A stretch of 64,000 nt of DNA from Berkiella sp963803015 (GTDB lineage: Bacteria > Pseudomonadota > Gammaproteobacteria > Berkiellales > Berkiellaceae): contig CAWDKV010000003.1 of the NCBI GenBank assembly GCA_963803015.1, positions 744,001-808,000 on the forward strand. The letters run 5' to 3'. Position 1 is the stretch's first letter. Every line of letters starts with the position of its first letter. The translations under genes were made by a program, and so were the position numbers. Below, piece by piece: positions 36,164-45,074 of the stretch. The notes under the pieces were generated by a model. It was not told the origin of the DNA, made no database searches, and saw only the letters and a list, made by a program, of their open reading frames with translations.

Positions 36164-36589
36164 GTGAAAAAGATAAATATTTTAATGAAAACAGCCTTGG
36201 CTATAGGGCTTTGTGCTGTTGTATTCAGTAGTATTGCGAGTGATCGGCCACACCGCGGCCCTTCTCCTGCAGCTATTAGCGCTTGTGCGGGGAAAACAGC
36301 AGGTGCTGATTGCAGTTTTACCGGGCATGCGAATGAGCCTATGACCGGCACTTGCCGACAAGGACCAAAGGGGGCTGGAGAATTGGCTTGTAGACCTAAA
36401 CCACCCCAAGCCGCATTTGATGCGTGCACTGGAAAAAATGCAGGCGATGCATGTTCGTTTACAGGGCGCAGGAATAACACTGTAAATGGTGCTTGTCGTA
36501 AAGGTCCTCAAGCAATGGTATGTGCACCTAAACACCATGCGCAACAATTACCTGATCAAGAGACTGATACTGAACACCCAGCAGAGTAG
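36164..36589 (+). CDS. Secreted protein with two cysteine-rich repeats
   Basis: 141 residues. The start is a GTG at 36164 with AAGGAG at 36151-36156; the open frame extends upstream but lacks signals there. A signal peptide (KTALAIGLCAVVFSSIAS) is followed by two copies of a roughly 45-residue unit, C-x-GK-xx-G-xx-CSFTG ... G-x-CR-x-GP ... xx-C-x-P, giving eight cysteines in total. Each unit may be a disulfide-stabilised mini-domain. This repeat occurs in other secreted bacterial proteins of unknown function. The C-terminal tail is acidic. Upstream lies the inverted repeat at 36076-36091. Confidence 0.75.
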   Translation: MKKINILMKTALAIGLCAVVFSSIASDRPHRGPSPAAISACAGKTAGADCSFTGHANEPMTGTCRQGPKGAGELACRPKPPQAAFDACTGKNAGDACSFTGRRNNTVNGACRKGPQAMVCAPKHHAQQLPDQETDTEHPAE

Positions 36590-36630
36590 AGCGATTGAAA
36601 GGGCGGCTTTACCGATACAACTTTGATAAA

Positions 36631-36659
36631 TTGACAAGAATAAACAAGAGAGTTAATAT
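36631..36659 (+). promoter_or_regulatory. Candidate sigma-70 promoter for the glycosyltransferase gene
   Basis: TTGACA at 36631-36636 (perfect -35) and TAATAT at 36654-36659 (four of six for -10), spaced by 17 bases. It lies 34 bases upstream of the ATG at 36693. Confidence 0.5.
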
Positions 36660-36692
36660 TCTTACTTTTTTTAAGTTGTTAAGGTAAAGCTA

Positions 36693-38129
36693 ATGCCAAA
36701 TTACTATGTTGATTTAAAACAATTTTTTTGGATTTGGTTTAGTAAAGATCCTGAAAATTATCTAGGGATTGAAAATGCGCTGCGTCTTATTCGAATACGC
36801 CATTTACATCCAGATGCGAAATTGACATTAGTCTATAGTTCTCAATCGTTAAATGATGTTGCCTTAAAAGAATTACAAGCCTTTAGCGAAAGGCACAAAA
36901 TTATCCTGATTGATTTTGATAATGACTTACCCCCTTTGCTAACCAATGAACAAGATAAAGCTTTATACGAAACCGCAAAACAAGAAATAGCGCATGCTAG
37001 GAATAATAAAGGGGGCAACATGGCAGCGGCTTCTGATTGTGTCCGCAACTTAATCCCTGTTTTAAAAAAATGCAGTAATTACGCTGATTGCGATGTAAAA
37101 TTTAATTTTTCAAAAAAACGATCGCAACTCAAAGTAAAAGCGCCTATTACGCTAACCGTTGCCATTGAGAATGATGTGCTTAACATATCTATGCCTTCTT
37201 TTAATAATGATTTTATGTTGGTCGCGCGCTCGCCCAGAGATCCGGAAAATATTAGCACTGAGGCAATTGAAAGATTAAGATTTGTGCAAAAGGAAATGCT
37301 TAGTCGATATGCAAATGTGGGAGAAGCCTTGTTTCGTCATCCGATTAAGGGCTTCCCTTCAGATTTAAACGTCTATCCTGATTATGCGGCAGTTATACGT
37401 CGTTATTTCCAACAGAATCCGCAAAGTGACATTTTCGCTTTGAGACAATTTATTCAAAAGATTGATATCGTACAATATTTTGAAGCGATGCCTGAAGAAC
37501 CGCGCACCTTAATTTTACAGCAAGAGCAGATTGGTAAGCTTACGAGCGATCAATTGAAAATAGCTTTTGCAAAATATATCATTCAGCAAAGCACAGGCAA
37601 AGTGTTAACCGCTCAAGAGCAAGTCAGATTATCTTCTCATTGCATTGAATTGGCAGAAGAGATGCTTGTGCGCATGAGGCATCGATTGTATACCCTATCG
37701 GTAACCTGGATCTCAGGACCTATTAACTATTTTGCTCTGTATCAAGATGTGCTACCGGATTACCCTATTCTGACTGAAGAGGGCTTGATGATAAATGAGT
37801 GGAATAAATACGTGAAATGTCTGCAATCAGCAGCATTGGCCGCAAATAATCTTGGTAGATACTTATCTAGCATTACATCCCTTATTGCTGCAGCAAGCCC
37901 TATCATGGACGAGCAGCAAGAAAAAGATGCTTTTGAATTTACAGGGACTTTAGGTGATCAATCCTGGTCTGACAAGGGGATGCAAAAAAAGCTAGAAAGA
38001 GAAAATAAGCTCAATCAAGCAGCCATTACTTTACAATATGCTTGGAAAAATTGGAAAAAGGCAAAAAATACTAAAGAGGATAATGCGCCTCTAGTCGCCA
38101 ATAGAAAAGCAGCCAAACGCTGTATTTAG
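36693..38129 (+). CDS. TcdA/TcdB-type glycosyltransferase-like protein, candidate effector
   Basis: 478 residues. The N-terminal 140 match the GT-A sugar-binding/DXD arrangement of large clostridial toxins and Legionella glycosyltransferase effectors. FFWIWFS is the 'F-x-W-I' opening strand, then HPDAKLTLVY, then GGNMAAASD (107-115), then YADCD (130-134) with D-x-D at Asp132 and Asp134. The middle and C-terminal parts are helical. Near the end, AAITLQYAWKNWKKAKN (443-459) resembles an incomplete IQ motif, a type that binds calmodulin in some effectors. A role modifying a host protein with a sugar is inferred. No signal peptide. A sigma-70-like promoter precedes it. Confidence 0.65.
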   Translation: MPNYYVDLKQFFWIWFSKDPENYLGIENALRLIRIRHLHPDAKLTLVYSSQSLNDVALKELQAFSERHKIILIDFDNDLPPLLTNEQDKALYETAKQEIAHARNNKGGNMAAASDCVRNLIPVLKKCSNYADCDVKFNFSKKRSQLKVKAPITLTVAIENDVLNISMPSFNNDFMLVARSPRDPENISTEAIERLRFVQKEMLSRYANVGEALFRHPIKGFPSDLNVYPDYAAVIRRYFQQNPQSDIFALRQFIQKIDIVQYFEAMPEEPRTLILQQEQIGKLTSDQLKIAFAKYIIQQSTGKVLTAQEQVRLSSHCIELAEEMLVRMRHRLYTLSVTWISGPINYFALYQDVLPDYPILTEEGLMINEWNKYVKCLQSAALAANNLGRYLSSITSLIAAASPIMDEQQEKDAFEFTGTLGDQSWSDKGMQKKLERENKLNQAAITLQYAWKNWKKAKNTKEDNAPLVANRKAAKRCI

Positions 38130-38297
38130 AAATAAATTATCTCTGTTACTTATTTCAGCTGCAAACACACAGCGCAATTGCACAGATTTTAACAGCCGGC
38201 ATTTAATGGGAACTTATACCGTTCATCAGTGGTCTCTTAGAGTAAGAGTAATAATTCATTCAAGGCTGCCTGGTAAATTATAGGAAAGAGAGTAAAA

Positions 38298-38648
38298 ATG
38301 CATCCATTAAGACTTGAATTTGCATCTACCCTGACTAATGGCATCGCAAAAGTCTGCCTTGAAAATTTAGATGATAACAGTGGGATGGCCAAAGGTGATC
38401 CCATACAGGAAGTGATTGGAATAAGTAAAATTCAAGCGCATGAAATTCTGAATAAATTAGCAAACGCTCTTCCTGATAATTTTTTCAAGCAACGTTTGTA
38501 TTTGAAAGAGAACATTCAATATATTATTGCGACAGAATTTTTTCTTTTTCAGGCACGAGAAGATTACAATGATAAAGAATATAGCAATAATCTTGCTAAT
38601 TTTATTTATGAATTATCAAACTATCTTTCTCAGCGGTATCCATTTTGA
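38298..38648 (+). CDS. Small protein of unknown function
   Basis: 116 residues, mostly helical by composition, with no signal or membrane segment. It opens MHPLRLEFASTLTNG and ends YLSQRYPF. A GAAAGAGAG ribosome-binding region precedes the ATG. Its stop lies 23 bp before the next start, so it is likely co-expressed with the 390-residue gene at 38672, perhaps as a chaperone-like or effector partner; that is inference. Confidence 0.6.
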   Translation: MHPLRLEFASTLTNGIAKVCLENLDDNSGMAKGDPIQEVIGISKIQAHEILNKLANALPDNFFKQRLYLKENIQYIIATEFFLFQAREDYNDKEYSNNLANFIYELSNYLSQRYPF

Positions 38649-38671
38649 CTTAGTATAAGGCGAGATTAATC

Positions 38672-39844
38672 ATGAAGCATGATAATCCAAAATCAAAAAT
38701 AGACCATGAGGTTGAGTGTGCTCGAATAATAAAAGATAACGCGTATGCTAATACTATCGAGCCAGCATTGGGTTTAACCTATTTGCAATTAGAAGCAATG
38801 AGATTGCTTAGTATGCCTGATAGAGACAAGTTAAATGATAATCAAGCAGAATTGGTACGAAGGTTTGTTGAAAGCGCAAAAGGAGACCAAGCGCTTAATA
38901 AGAATGTAAAAAATATGACAACGCTTAATCTTGAACAACAAGGATTAAGCAAAGATGTTATGGAAATGGTGAGGCTGTTTACTGATAAAACAAGACATGT
39001 CGATGTGTTCTCTTCGGCTTTTAATAAATTGACTCAACATGAAGTATCACCTCTCACCCTGAAAGAATATGCCGTCGTATTAGATTTTGTTAAAACTAAA
39101 AAGTTTTTTGATCTAATTCAATCAAAAATTGAATTAAAAGGTGAGCTAGCGACTCTTGCGCAACAAGTCGCTAAAACGCCAACCATTCTTACCACAATAG
39201 ATGAGGAAGCTAAAAAAGCCCAATTAGTGAGACCTGGCGCATTATTATTTGATCACACTCCCAAAATGACATTGCCTTATCATAATCTATTTAATCATCT
39301 TGTCACAAAGCACAGCGATAGGATGACGCTGCAACCGGGTAAACCGACAACTGGGGGAATTGATGAATTTAACATGAGAGATTATTTATATTCAGATAAT
39401 TATTCAATAAAAATTGAGACGTTAATTTCAGAAAGAAATCAGGACCTACTAACGATAGCTCTGGGGCCAAATTGGCTAGAAGAGGTGAAGAACACTTATG
39501 CAACCCTAGAAAGAAAAACGCATGATGATTTATTTCGACAATACGCAGGCATGGCCCCTCTTTCTGCTGGCACATCTACTGATGCTGCGATTGAGCATGA
39601 TGAAAGGATGTTATGCTCAGAATTTGTCGCCTTGACAACAGTCGCGACTTTAAACGCTTTGGATACAAAGTTAAAAGAAGTCTTGAAAAGTAAGAATAGT
39701 GCTGTTCCTGTGACATTAATCGCGATGCCTCTTTCTGCAGATAACCTTTCTCAGATGACGCCTAATCAAACCCTTAAAAATCTCATAGAAAAGGGCGTGG
39801 TTGGGCGCTCAGAACCGCGAAATCAATTTGCTCCAAGATCCTAG
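38672..39844 (+). CDS. Unknown protein, possible cysteine-hydrolase-type effector
   Basis: 390 residues, helical N-terminal half. The segment GALLFDH (189-195) followed later by MLCSEFVA (313-320, Cys315) is faintly like permuted papain-fold enzymes (YiiX/NlpC type), in which a Cys in a CSE motif pairs with an upstream His. This is weak and based on one motif. No signal peptide. It lies in a gene group with the glycosyltransferase-like protein and the kinase at 39973, all on the plus strand. Confidence 0.55.
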   Translation: MKHDNPKSKIDHEVECARIIKDNAYANTIEPALGLTYLQLEAMRLLSMPDRDKLNDNQAELVRRFVESAKGDQALNKNVKNMTTLNLEQQGLSKDVMEMVRLFTDKTRHVDVFSSAFNKLTQHEVSPLTLKEYAVVLDFVKTKKFFDLIQSKIELKGELATLAQQVAKTPTILTTIDEEAKKAQLVRPGALLFDHTPKMTLPYHNLFNHLVTKHSDRMTLQPGKPTTGGIDEFNMRDYLYSDNYSIKIETLISERNQDLLTIALGPNWLEEVKNTYATLERKTHDDLFRQYAGMAPLSAGTSTDAAIEHDERMLCSEFVALTTVATLNALDTKLKEVLKSKNSAVPVTLIAMPLSADNLSQMTPNQTLKNLIEKGVVGRSEPRNQFAPRS

Positions 39845-39972
39845 TTAATCGGCCATGCAACTTTGTAAGGATAATCCCTACAAGTCATGAGTATAAGCGA
39901 TCAAAGCTCTTTTTGAAATGCAATTATGTGTATATACTCTCAATCGAATTTTAACAGGGTCGTGAGGCTAAT

Positions 39973-41832
39973 ATGCCATTTATTGTACTGCCTGAAGAAT
40001 GGGAAAAAGTATTGGCGTTTTTTCGGAATAATCCTTATGCGGTTAAATACTCAAAAAAAATTCATGATGCAAAACATTCCTTTGTAAAATTAATTGTAGA
40101 TGATCCCGCCAAAACAGATAGCATCTTTGCAATTGCAAATAAAAAATATGATGGTGTGCGACGTCTTGGCAAAGGATCATATGGTAAAGTCAAGCGCGTC
40201 AAAAATAGTGCTAACAAGGAGTTTGCACTTAAAATTGAAAAGGGCGATGAAAATCTTGCACTAAAAGACAATGCAGATCCAAGTTTGCAAGCCGCACGCA
40301 CAGTAGATTTTTTTAAAGGTCAAGGGTTGCGGATCCTTGAAAATACGTTATTAATTGCGGCTAATAAACCGCAGAGAAAGCGCTACACATTACTTGAGTT
40401 AATCGAAGGGGAAACGTTATTTGATATAATCAGAAGACATCAAAATAAACCGTTTTTGACTACCTTGCAACTTTATTTACTTGGTTTGGTCAGTGCGGTG
40501 CGTATTTTAGAACTTCATGAACATCGCATTGTTCACGCAGATGTCAAAGCAGAAAACATCAGGGGAAAAATTCGCGGTAACAAGATTTTTTTAAAACCGT
40601 TAGATTATGATTTTGCCGTTATTTTAAAAGAAAATCGCAGCAGCAAAACTGTACTAGAGCCGAAAGGCTCTAAGCTCTATGCTGCGCCAGAGCTCATTTC
40701 ACAGGGTAGATATTCTTTTGCTTCAGATATCTATGCGTTAGGCGTTATTTTTCGGTATATAGAGCTGGATGATTTGTCAGAATTGATGACAGCTGAGAGA
40801 ACAGAGCATCGATTGTCATTACCACTTATCATATCCTGCATACTTGACAAGATACACGCTGAACATATTTTTTTAGATGATGATGCGAAAGAAATCACCT
40901 CCTATGCGTTGATGAAAACAAAAGTGCATATATCCATGTATTTAAGCCAGCCACGCGATTTGGCAGATCTGATTGATTATAAAATCGCCAATAATTATCT
41001 TAGTTTTGATCAATGTTTGATCATTGGTTTACTTTGTTGCATTGATGTCTTGATGTTACATCGAAAGAAAAAAATACTGATTAATATTAAACCGGAAAAT
41101 TTCAGCGTATGCCTAGATCCAACAATGATTAGGGCCGAGATAAAACATATTGGATATAGCTGTGAATTAGAGGGAGATGAAAAATATGTAGAGTTGTGGG
41201 GGTGGGGGGAGCCAAGAATTCCTCAAGAATATGCAGCGCCTGAATCTAAAATGAGCTTGCGTTTTTCGTATGCAACAGATGTTTACTCGTTAGGGAAGCT
41301 TCTAAAAAATTTAGGCATCGAACCTGGATTGATGATAAGTGAGAATCCAGCAGTTAGGCCTACACTTGAGCAAGCGATACCTGACTTAATTATTAGATAT
41401 GCTACCAGTTGCATAAATGATCTGCCTAGAAAAATGTTTGATGAAATGGCGAGAAGTTTTGGTATTAAAATTGACATGACAAAAAGAGGATTCATAGGGG
41501 AATTTGCAATAAAGAACATTCCGGCTTTGGATATGAAAGATATTGACAATCCAGTCCCTTTCTTGAGTCCCCAAAGCATGTCTTCTCAATCAACCTCACC
41601 GCTAAGTGCGGGCTCGGGTTCTGAAAAAAATTCTTCACATTCAGGTGAATTATCTCCTAATCGTGAGAATACAGCGCCTTCGTCTGTGCCAGACAGCGAT
41701 GACGCGAAAACAGAGTATTCTTTTTTACCAGCGTTGTTTAATTTTAAGTTAAGCTTAAACTTCTCCAGAAATACAACTTCGAAAAAAGAGAAAAAGGAAA
41801 AAACAGAGAAACAAGATAAAAAGCGCTTTTAA
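39973..41832 (+). CDS. Ser/Thr kinase-pseudokinase protein, candidate effector (LegK-like)
   Basis: 619 residues. An N-terminal block (EEWEKVLAFFRNNP) precedes an apparently active kinase: glycine loop LGKGSYGKV (65-73), Lys87, catalytic HADVKAEN (188-195, Asp190), DFA (213-215) in place of DFG, and APE with DIYALG. After about residue 300 a second, degenerate kinase lobe follows: INIKPEN lacks the catalytic Asp, while AAPES and DVYSLG are kept. The C-terminus is Ser/Pro-rich, ending in a Lys/Glu-rich basic tail. The same architecture occurs at 46788-48512. An injected host-directed kinase is inferred; no secretion signal was seen. Confidence 0.82.
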   Translation: MPFIVLPEEWEKVLAFFRNNPYAVKYSKKIHDAKHSFVKLIVDDPAKTDSIFAIANKKYDGVRRLGKGSYGKVKRVKNSANKEFALKIEKGDENLALKDNADPSLQAARTVDFFKGQGLRILENTLLIAANKPQRKRYTLLELIEGETLFDIIRRHQNKPFLTTLQLYLLGLVSAVRILELHEHRIVHADVKAENIRGKIRGNKIFLKPLDYDFAVILKENRSSKTVLEPKGSKLYAAPELISQGRYSFASDIYALGVIFRYIELDDLSELMTAERTEHRLSLPLIISCILDKIHAEHIFLDDDAKEITSYALMKTKVHISMYLSQPRDLADLIDYKIANNYLSFDQCLIIGLLCCIDVLMLHRKKKILINIKPENFSVCLDPTMIRAEIKHIGYSCELEGDEKYVELWGWGEPRIPQEYAAPESKMSLRFSYATDVYSLGKLLKNLGIEPGLMISENPAVRPTLEQAIPDLIIRYATSCINDLPRKMFDEMARSFGIKIDMTKRGFIGEFAIKNIPALDMKDIDNPVPFLSPQSMSSQSTSPLSAGSGSEKNSSHSGELSPNRENTAPSSVPDSDDAKTEYSFLPALFNFKLSLNFSRNTTSKKEKKEKTEKQDKKRF

Positions 41833-41864
41833 AGTAAGAAGGTCCCGCTTTACCGGAGGTTACA

Positions 41865-42875
41865 TTACATCTTTAATACACAACGAAATCTCGCTTTATT
41901 TGACATCATGCGCTGGTACGCTTCTTGCGCTTTATCTAAAGGAAATATCTCAATCATCGGTCTTATGCCAGTCTGAGCACAAAATCGCATCGCATCTTCT
42001 GAATCTACAGCAGTGCCAGAAGGCCATCCACGGATTGAACGGCGTAATCTAATTAATTGTAATGCTGTGAACTGAATAGGATCCATAGAGCCACCTACTA
42101 TTACGAGTTGTCCCTGATTTCCTAAACCATCGATAAGAGGTGTGATGGATTTTCCACTGGGTGCGGTTGCTAAAATCACACGTGCGCCGCCAAGCTTATT
42201 GAGTGCTTGGGTGATATCTTCGTTCTCAGCATCAATGTAGATATGAGCCCCTAATTTTTCCGCTAAGGACTTTTTATCTTTTCCTTTTGAAATGGCAATG
42301 GTCTTAAAGCCCATTTTATTGGCAAATTGGATGGCAAGATGTCCTAATCCACCAATGCCTTGGATGGCGACGATATCACCAGGCTTTGCTTGACTATTAC
42401 GCAGTGAATTAAAAGTCGTCACACCCGCACAAAGAAGGGGGGCAGCTTCTTCAAAGCTGATTTCATCTGGTATAGCGGCAAGCGCTTCCATTGGCGCTAT
42501 CATATATTCAGCATAGCCGCCATCATAGTGGATCCCTGTTACTTTATGATTAGTGCAAGTTATAAAATCACCACGACGGCAAGGCAAACATTCATAACAA
42601 CGGATCCCAGCCCAACCTACTCCAACACGTTGACCTTTTTTCCAGGTTGTGATGCCAGTTCCCAACTCATCAATGATGCCTGCTATTTCATGACCTGGGA
42701 TCCTGGGGTATTTGATCCCTGGGAAGCTGCCTTCTACGGTATAGCAGTCACTATGGCAAACACCAGTTGCTTTCAGTTTAATTCGTACTTGATGTACTCC
42801 AGGAGTTGGGATTTCTCTTTCAACAATATCAAATTTCCCGATTTGCGTTATCTGCACAGATTTCATTTTAGACAT
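41865..42875 (-). CDS. Zinc-dependent alcohol dehydrogenase (AdhP-like)
   Basis: 336 residues from the ATG at 42875; an in-frame GTG at 42878 directly ahead is possible but overlaps the ribosome-binding site GAGAGGA. Catalytic zinc residues are in GVCHSD and PGHE; the structural zinc site is C-x2-C-x2-C-x7-C (from CYECLPCRRGDFITC). The Rossmann motif is GIGGLGHLA. It is the second medium-chain dehydrogenase in the window, and the two differ clearly, so they are not a recent duplication. Substrate probably a short-chain alcohol or aldehyde. Confidence 0.9.
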   Translation of the reverse strand: MSKMKSVQITQIGKFDIVEREIPTPGVHQVRIKLKATGVCHSDCYTVEGSFPGIKYPRIPGHEIAGIIDELGTGITTWKKGQRVGVGWAGIRCYECLPCRRGDFITCTNHKVTGIHYDGGYAEYMIAPMEALAAIPDEISFEEAAPLLCAGVTTFNSLRNSQAKPGDIVAIQGIGGLGHLAIQFANKMGFKTIAISKGKDKKSLAEKLGAHIYIDAENEDITQALNKLGGARVILATAPSGKSITPLIDGLGNQGQLVIVGGSMDPIQFTALQLIRLRRSIRGWPSGTAVDSEDAMRFCAQTGIRPMIEIFPLDKAQEAYQRMMSNKARFRCVLKM

Positions 42876-43077
42876 CACGTCCTCTCTCTTACAAAAAACG
42901 AAGTACTTCGATCATATATCGACTGAGGTTAACCTAAACCATAGGTACAAAAGGATTCTAATTTGTTTAAAATAACTGATTAATAACGCAGTAATCTTAA
43001 ATTTTTTCTACAGGGAACTTTTTTATAGCAAAGGAAGATCTAACTAGCATCGCAAAAATCATGCGAGGAGGTACTTT

Positions 43078-43362
43078 GTGAAAACTGTAAAAATAATGAT
43101 TCCCCTAATAGTGATAGGTTCTCTCACTGGTTGTGCAGGGCCAGCTGTTGTATCTTATGGATATAATGATGATGTGTATTATGAACCCTTTTATAATGAC
43201 TCGGTTTATTTTCAGCCGTCCTATTATTCACCCCTCGTTATAGGGGGCTATGGATATCGCCAAGGGTACTATCATGGGTATAATTCTGGATATTACCATG
43301 GCGGTGGCTATAATCGTGGGGGTGGATATTATCACGGTGGTGGCGGTTATCGTCGTCGATAA
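43078..43362 (+). CDS. Gly/Tyr/His-rich lipoprotein
   Basis: 94 residues, GTG start with GAGGAGG just upstream. A lipobox, LTGC (Cys20 region), follows a short signal, so the mature protein is lipid-anchored. The rest is Tyr/Asn-rich and then becomes a glycine-tyrosine-histidine low-complexity tail (YYHGGG, YNRGG units) ending in RRR. Such tails are known in small envelope lipoproteins of unknown role; the histidines could bind metal. Confidence 0.75.
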   Translation: MKTVKIMIPLIVIGSLTGCAGPAVVSYGYNDDVYYEPFYNDSVYFQPSYYSPLVIGGYGYRQGYYHGYNSGYYHGGGYNRGGGYYHGGGGYRRR

Positions 43363-43401
43363 CCTATGAGGCTAGATTGGATGATTTTGTTCTCAAAGTA
43401 A

Positions 43402-43767
43402 TTAAATTTGAGTCCATATTACAAAAATGATGAAAACATAAGTCATTTGATGTATTAATTGATCTAGCCCAAATATATACCAAAACCAGTTATCATTTAC
43501 TGTTAGTTTATAGTGTTTGATGGTATTTGTTTTCAACCAATCAACGTGATAATGCACAACGCCATCACTAAATGCGGCTAATAGAACTATTTTCCAATTT
43601 AAAAAGCATAAGACCAATGCTGTACCCAACGCATGAATGAAAGCATGCAAAATGCCTCCCCAATGCCCATATGCGCCCTTGTGTTCGAACTGATATTTCG
43701 TTTGAAATAGATAATCAGCTAAAAAATGCTTCAATAAAAACAAACTCATTATGCCAAGTATTATCAT
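43402..43767 (-). CDS. DUF3307 family membrane protein
   Basis: 121 residues. The KHFLADYLFQT opening, the LHAFIHALGTA helix, the Asp/His pair in HYHVDWLK and the final FGLDQLIHQMTYV are the DUF3307 layout, with four membrane helices and conserved His/Asp residues. Its ATG overlaps the cyclase TGA (ATGA), so it is translationally coupled and forms an operon with the cyclase and the DUF2282 peptide gene. The function of the family is unknown. Confidence 0.8.
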   Translation of the reverse strand: MIILGIMSLFLLKHFLADYLFQTKYQFEHKGAYGHWGGILHAFIHALGTALVLCFLNWKIVLLAAFSDGVVHYHVDWLKTNTIKHYKLTVNDNWFWYIFGLDQLIHQMTYVFIIFVIWTQI

Positions 43768-45074
43768 GCTAAGACTACCAAATCCAATTTTTCATTAATT
43801 CCACCGACTGTTCTTTGATGACGAATTTCTTTACCTTTAATATTTGTATACCCTTGTTGCTGCGCTTTCTCTAAAACAGCATATGTTGCTAGAGCATGCG
43901 CTTTCTCTATTTTATTCTGCTTTTCTAATTTTGCCGCAATATTGACCGTTTCACCTATTACTGTATATTCCAAACGGCTTTCAACACCTATCATGCCAAT
44001 TAACACCTCCCCAATAGCGAGCCCCATGCCTATATCTAAACTTTCTTTGTTCTCATTTTTCCGTGTGATCTGCCATTGATGCACTGCGCTCATTATTTCA
44101 TCAACCGCATTTAAAGCATCTGCAGCGTAAGTAGAAGAAGGAATCACGGCTCCAAAACTGGCTAAGATCCCATCACCCATAAACTTATCAATACTACCGC
44201 GATATTGATGGATGATAGGCACTAAGAGACGTTGATATTCTCCTAGTAATGCAATCAAATCATTAGAAGGTAATTTTTCTGAGAGTTTGCTAAATCCTCT
44301 TAGGTCAATAAACATGATGACAGAATGCCGCATTTCGCCTTGACCAGCGGCTAATTCTGTTTCAGCTTGCGTAATTTTTTCAACAACTTGCGTGTCAAAA
44401 AAATGCGACAAATCATTTGCTTTAAAAGTTTGGCTTACAGCTTGCCGTAAAGTAGTTTGAGCACGTTTTAATACAAGTGCAATGATTAAGGTGATCAATA
44501 CTATTGTTAATAATTTATCAAATTCGGCACCCAAATAGATGCTCCGAGATGAAGCATAAGTAACATAATCCCAAGTAATAGATTGATCATTTGTATGAAA
44601 GAGAGCATGCCAAACAATAATGCTCCAACAAAGTGCAGCAGTGGCGCCAGATAATAAGACCCAAATGGGCTCAAATCGCAATGAACGCAACGCAATCAAA
44701 ACAAAAACATAATTAAAATGTGAATTTTTTAAATTAATAGAGGGGGTAGATTCAAACTGTATATAATATGTCCAAATGATAAAAAGCAATAAGGCCATCT
44801 CAGCGACTACTGAAAATCCAAGAAATAGAGGATTTAGTTGTTTGGTATAGGCAAACCACAATCTGACTAATACCAAAATGGTAAATAAGGAAAGTCCTAA
44901 TAATGCAGAATGAATAGGCGCATCAGGAGAATAACCAATGGGTGCAAATATGATAATAATATAGAGTAAAGAAATAATACCTAATTGCACAGAAGCAACA
45001 ATGAATTCACTTTGATCTTGTAATTCTATAAATTTCTGTTTTATGCGAAGAGGCCAAGCCGCATAATCAATCAC
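43764..45074 (-). CDS. Membrane-bound class III adenylate/guanylate cyclase
   Basis: 436 residues, starting at a GTG that overlaps the preceding gene by 8 bp. About six hydrophobic helices span residues 25-205. The C-terminal catalytic domain has FIDLRGFSKLSEKLP (metal-binding Asp), KFMGDGILASFG (second Asp) and YTVIGETVNIAAKLE. It should make cAMP or cGMP from the triphosphate; the base specificity is not decided here. It lies between the DUF2282 peptide gene and the DUF3307 gene in an overlapping operon, so the membrane domain might sense something linked to the peptide. Confidence 0.88.
   Translation of the reverse strand: MIDYAAWPLRIKQKFIELQDQSEFIVASVQLGIISLLYIIIIFAPIGYSPDAPIHSALLGLSLFTILVLVRLWFAYTKQLNPLFLGFSVVAEMALLLFIIWTYYIQFESTPSINLKNSHFNYVFVLIALRSLRFEPIWVLLSGATAALCWSIIVWHALFHTNDQSITWDYVTYASSRSIYLGAEFDKLLTIVLITLIIALVLKRAQTTLRQAVSQTFKANDLSHFFDTQVVEKITQAETELAAGQGEMRHSVIMFIDLRGFSKLSEKLPSNDLIALLGEYQRLLVPIIHQYRGSIDKFMGDGILASFGAVIPSSTYAADALNAVDEIMSAVHQWQITRKNENKESLDIGMGLAIGEVLIGMIGVESRLEYTVIGETVNIAAKLEKQNKIEKAHALATYAVLEKAQQQGYTNIKGKEIRHQRTVGGINEKLDLVVLA

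Noticed and set aside
36001..36480. 159-residue frame on the minus strand opposite the secreted Cys-rich gene
   Set aside because: It lies antisense to a gene with a signal peptide, a clear ribosome-binding site and internal repeats; it has no translation signal of its own.
36653..36676. PmrA-type regulatory box upstream of the glycosyltransferase gene (TTAATATT then CTTACTTTT)
   Set aside because: The second half does not match at the required spacing; the sequence is better explained as a sigma-70 -10 region and T-rich DNA.
39913..39938. Promoter TTGAAA / TATACT ahead of the first kinase
   Set aside because: The spacing is only about 14 bases, too short for a normal sigma-70 promoter.
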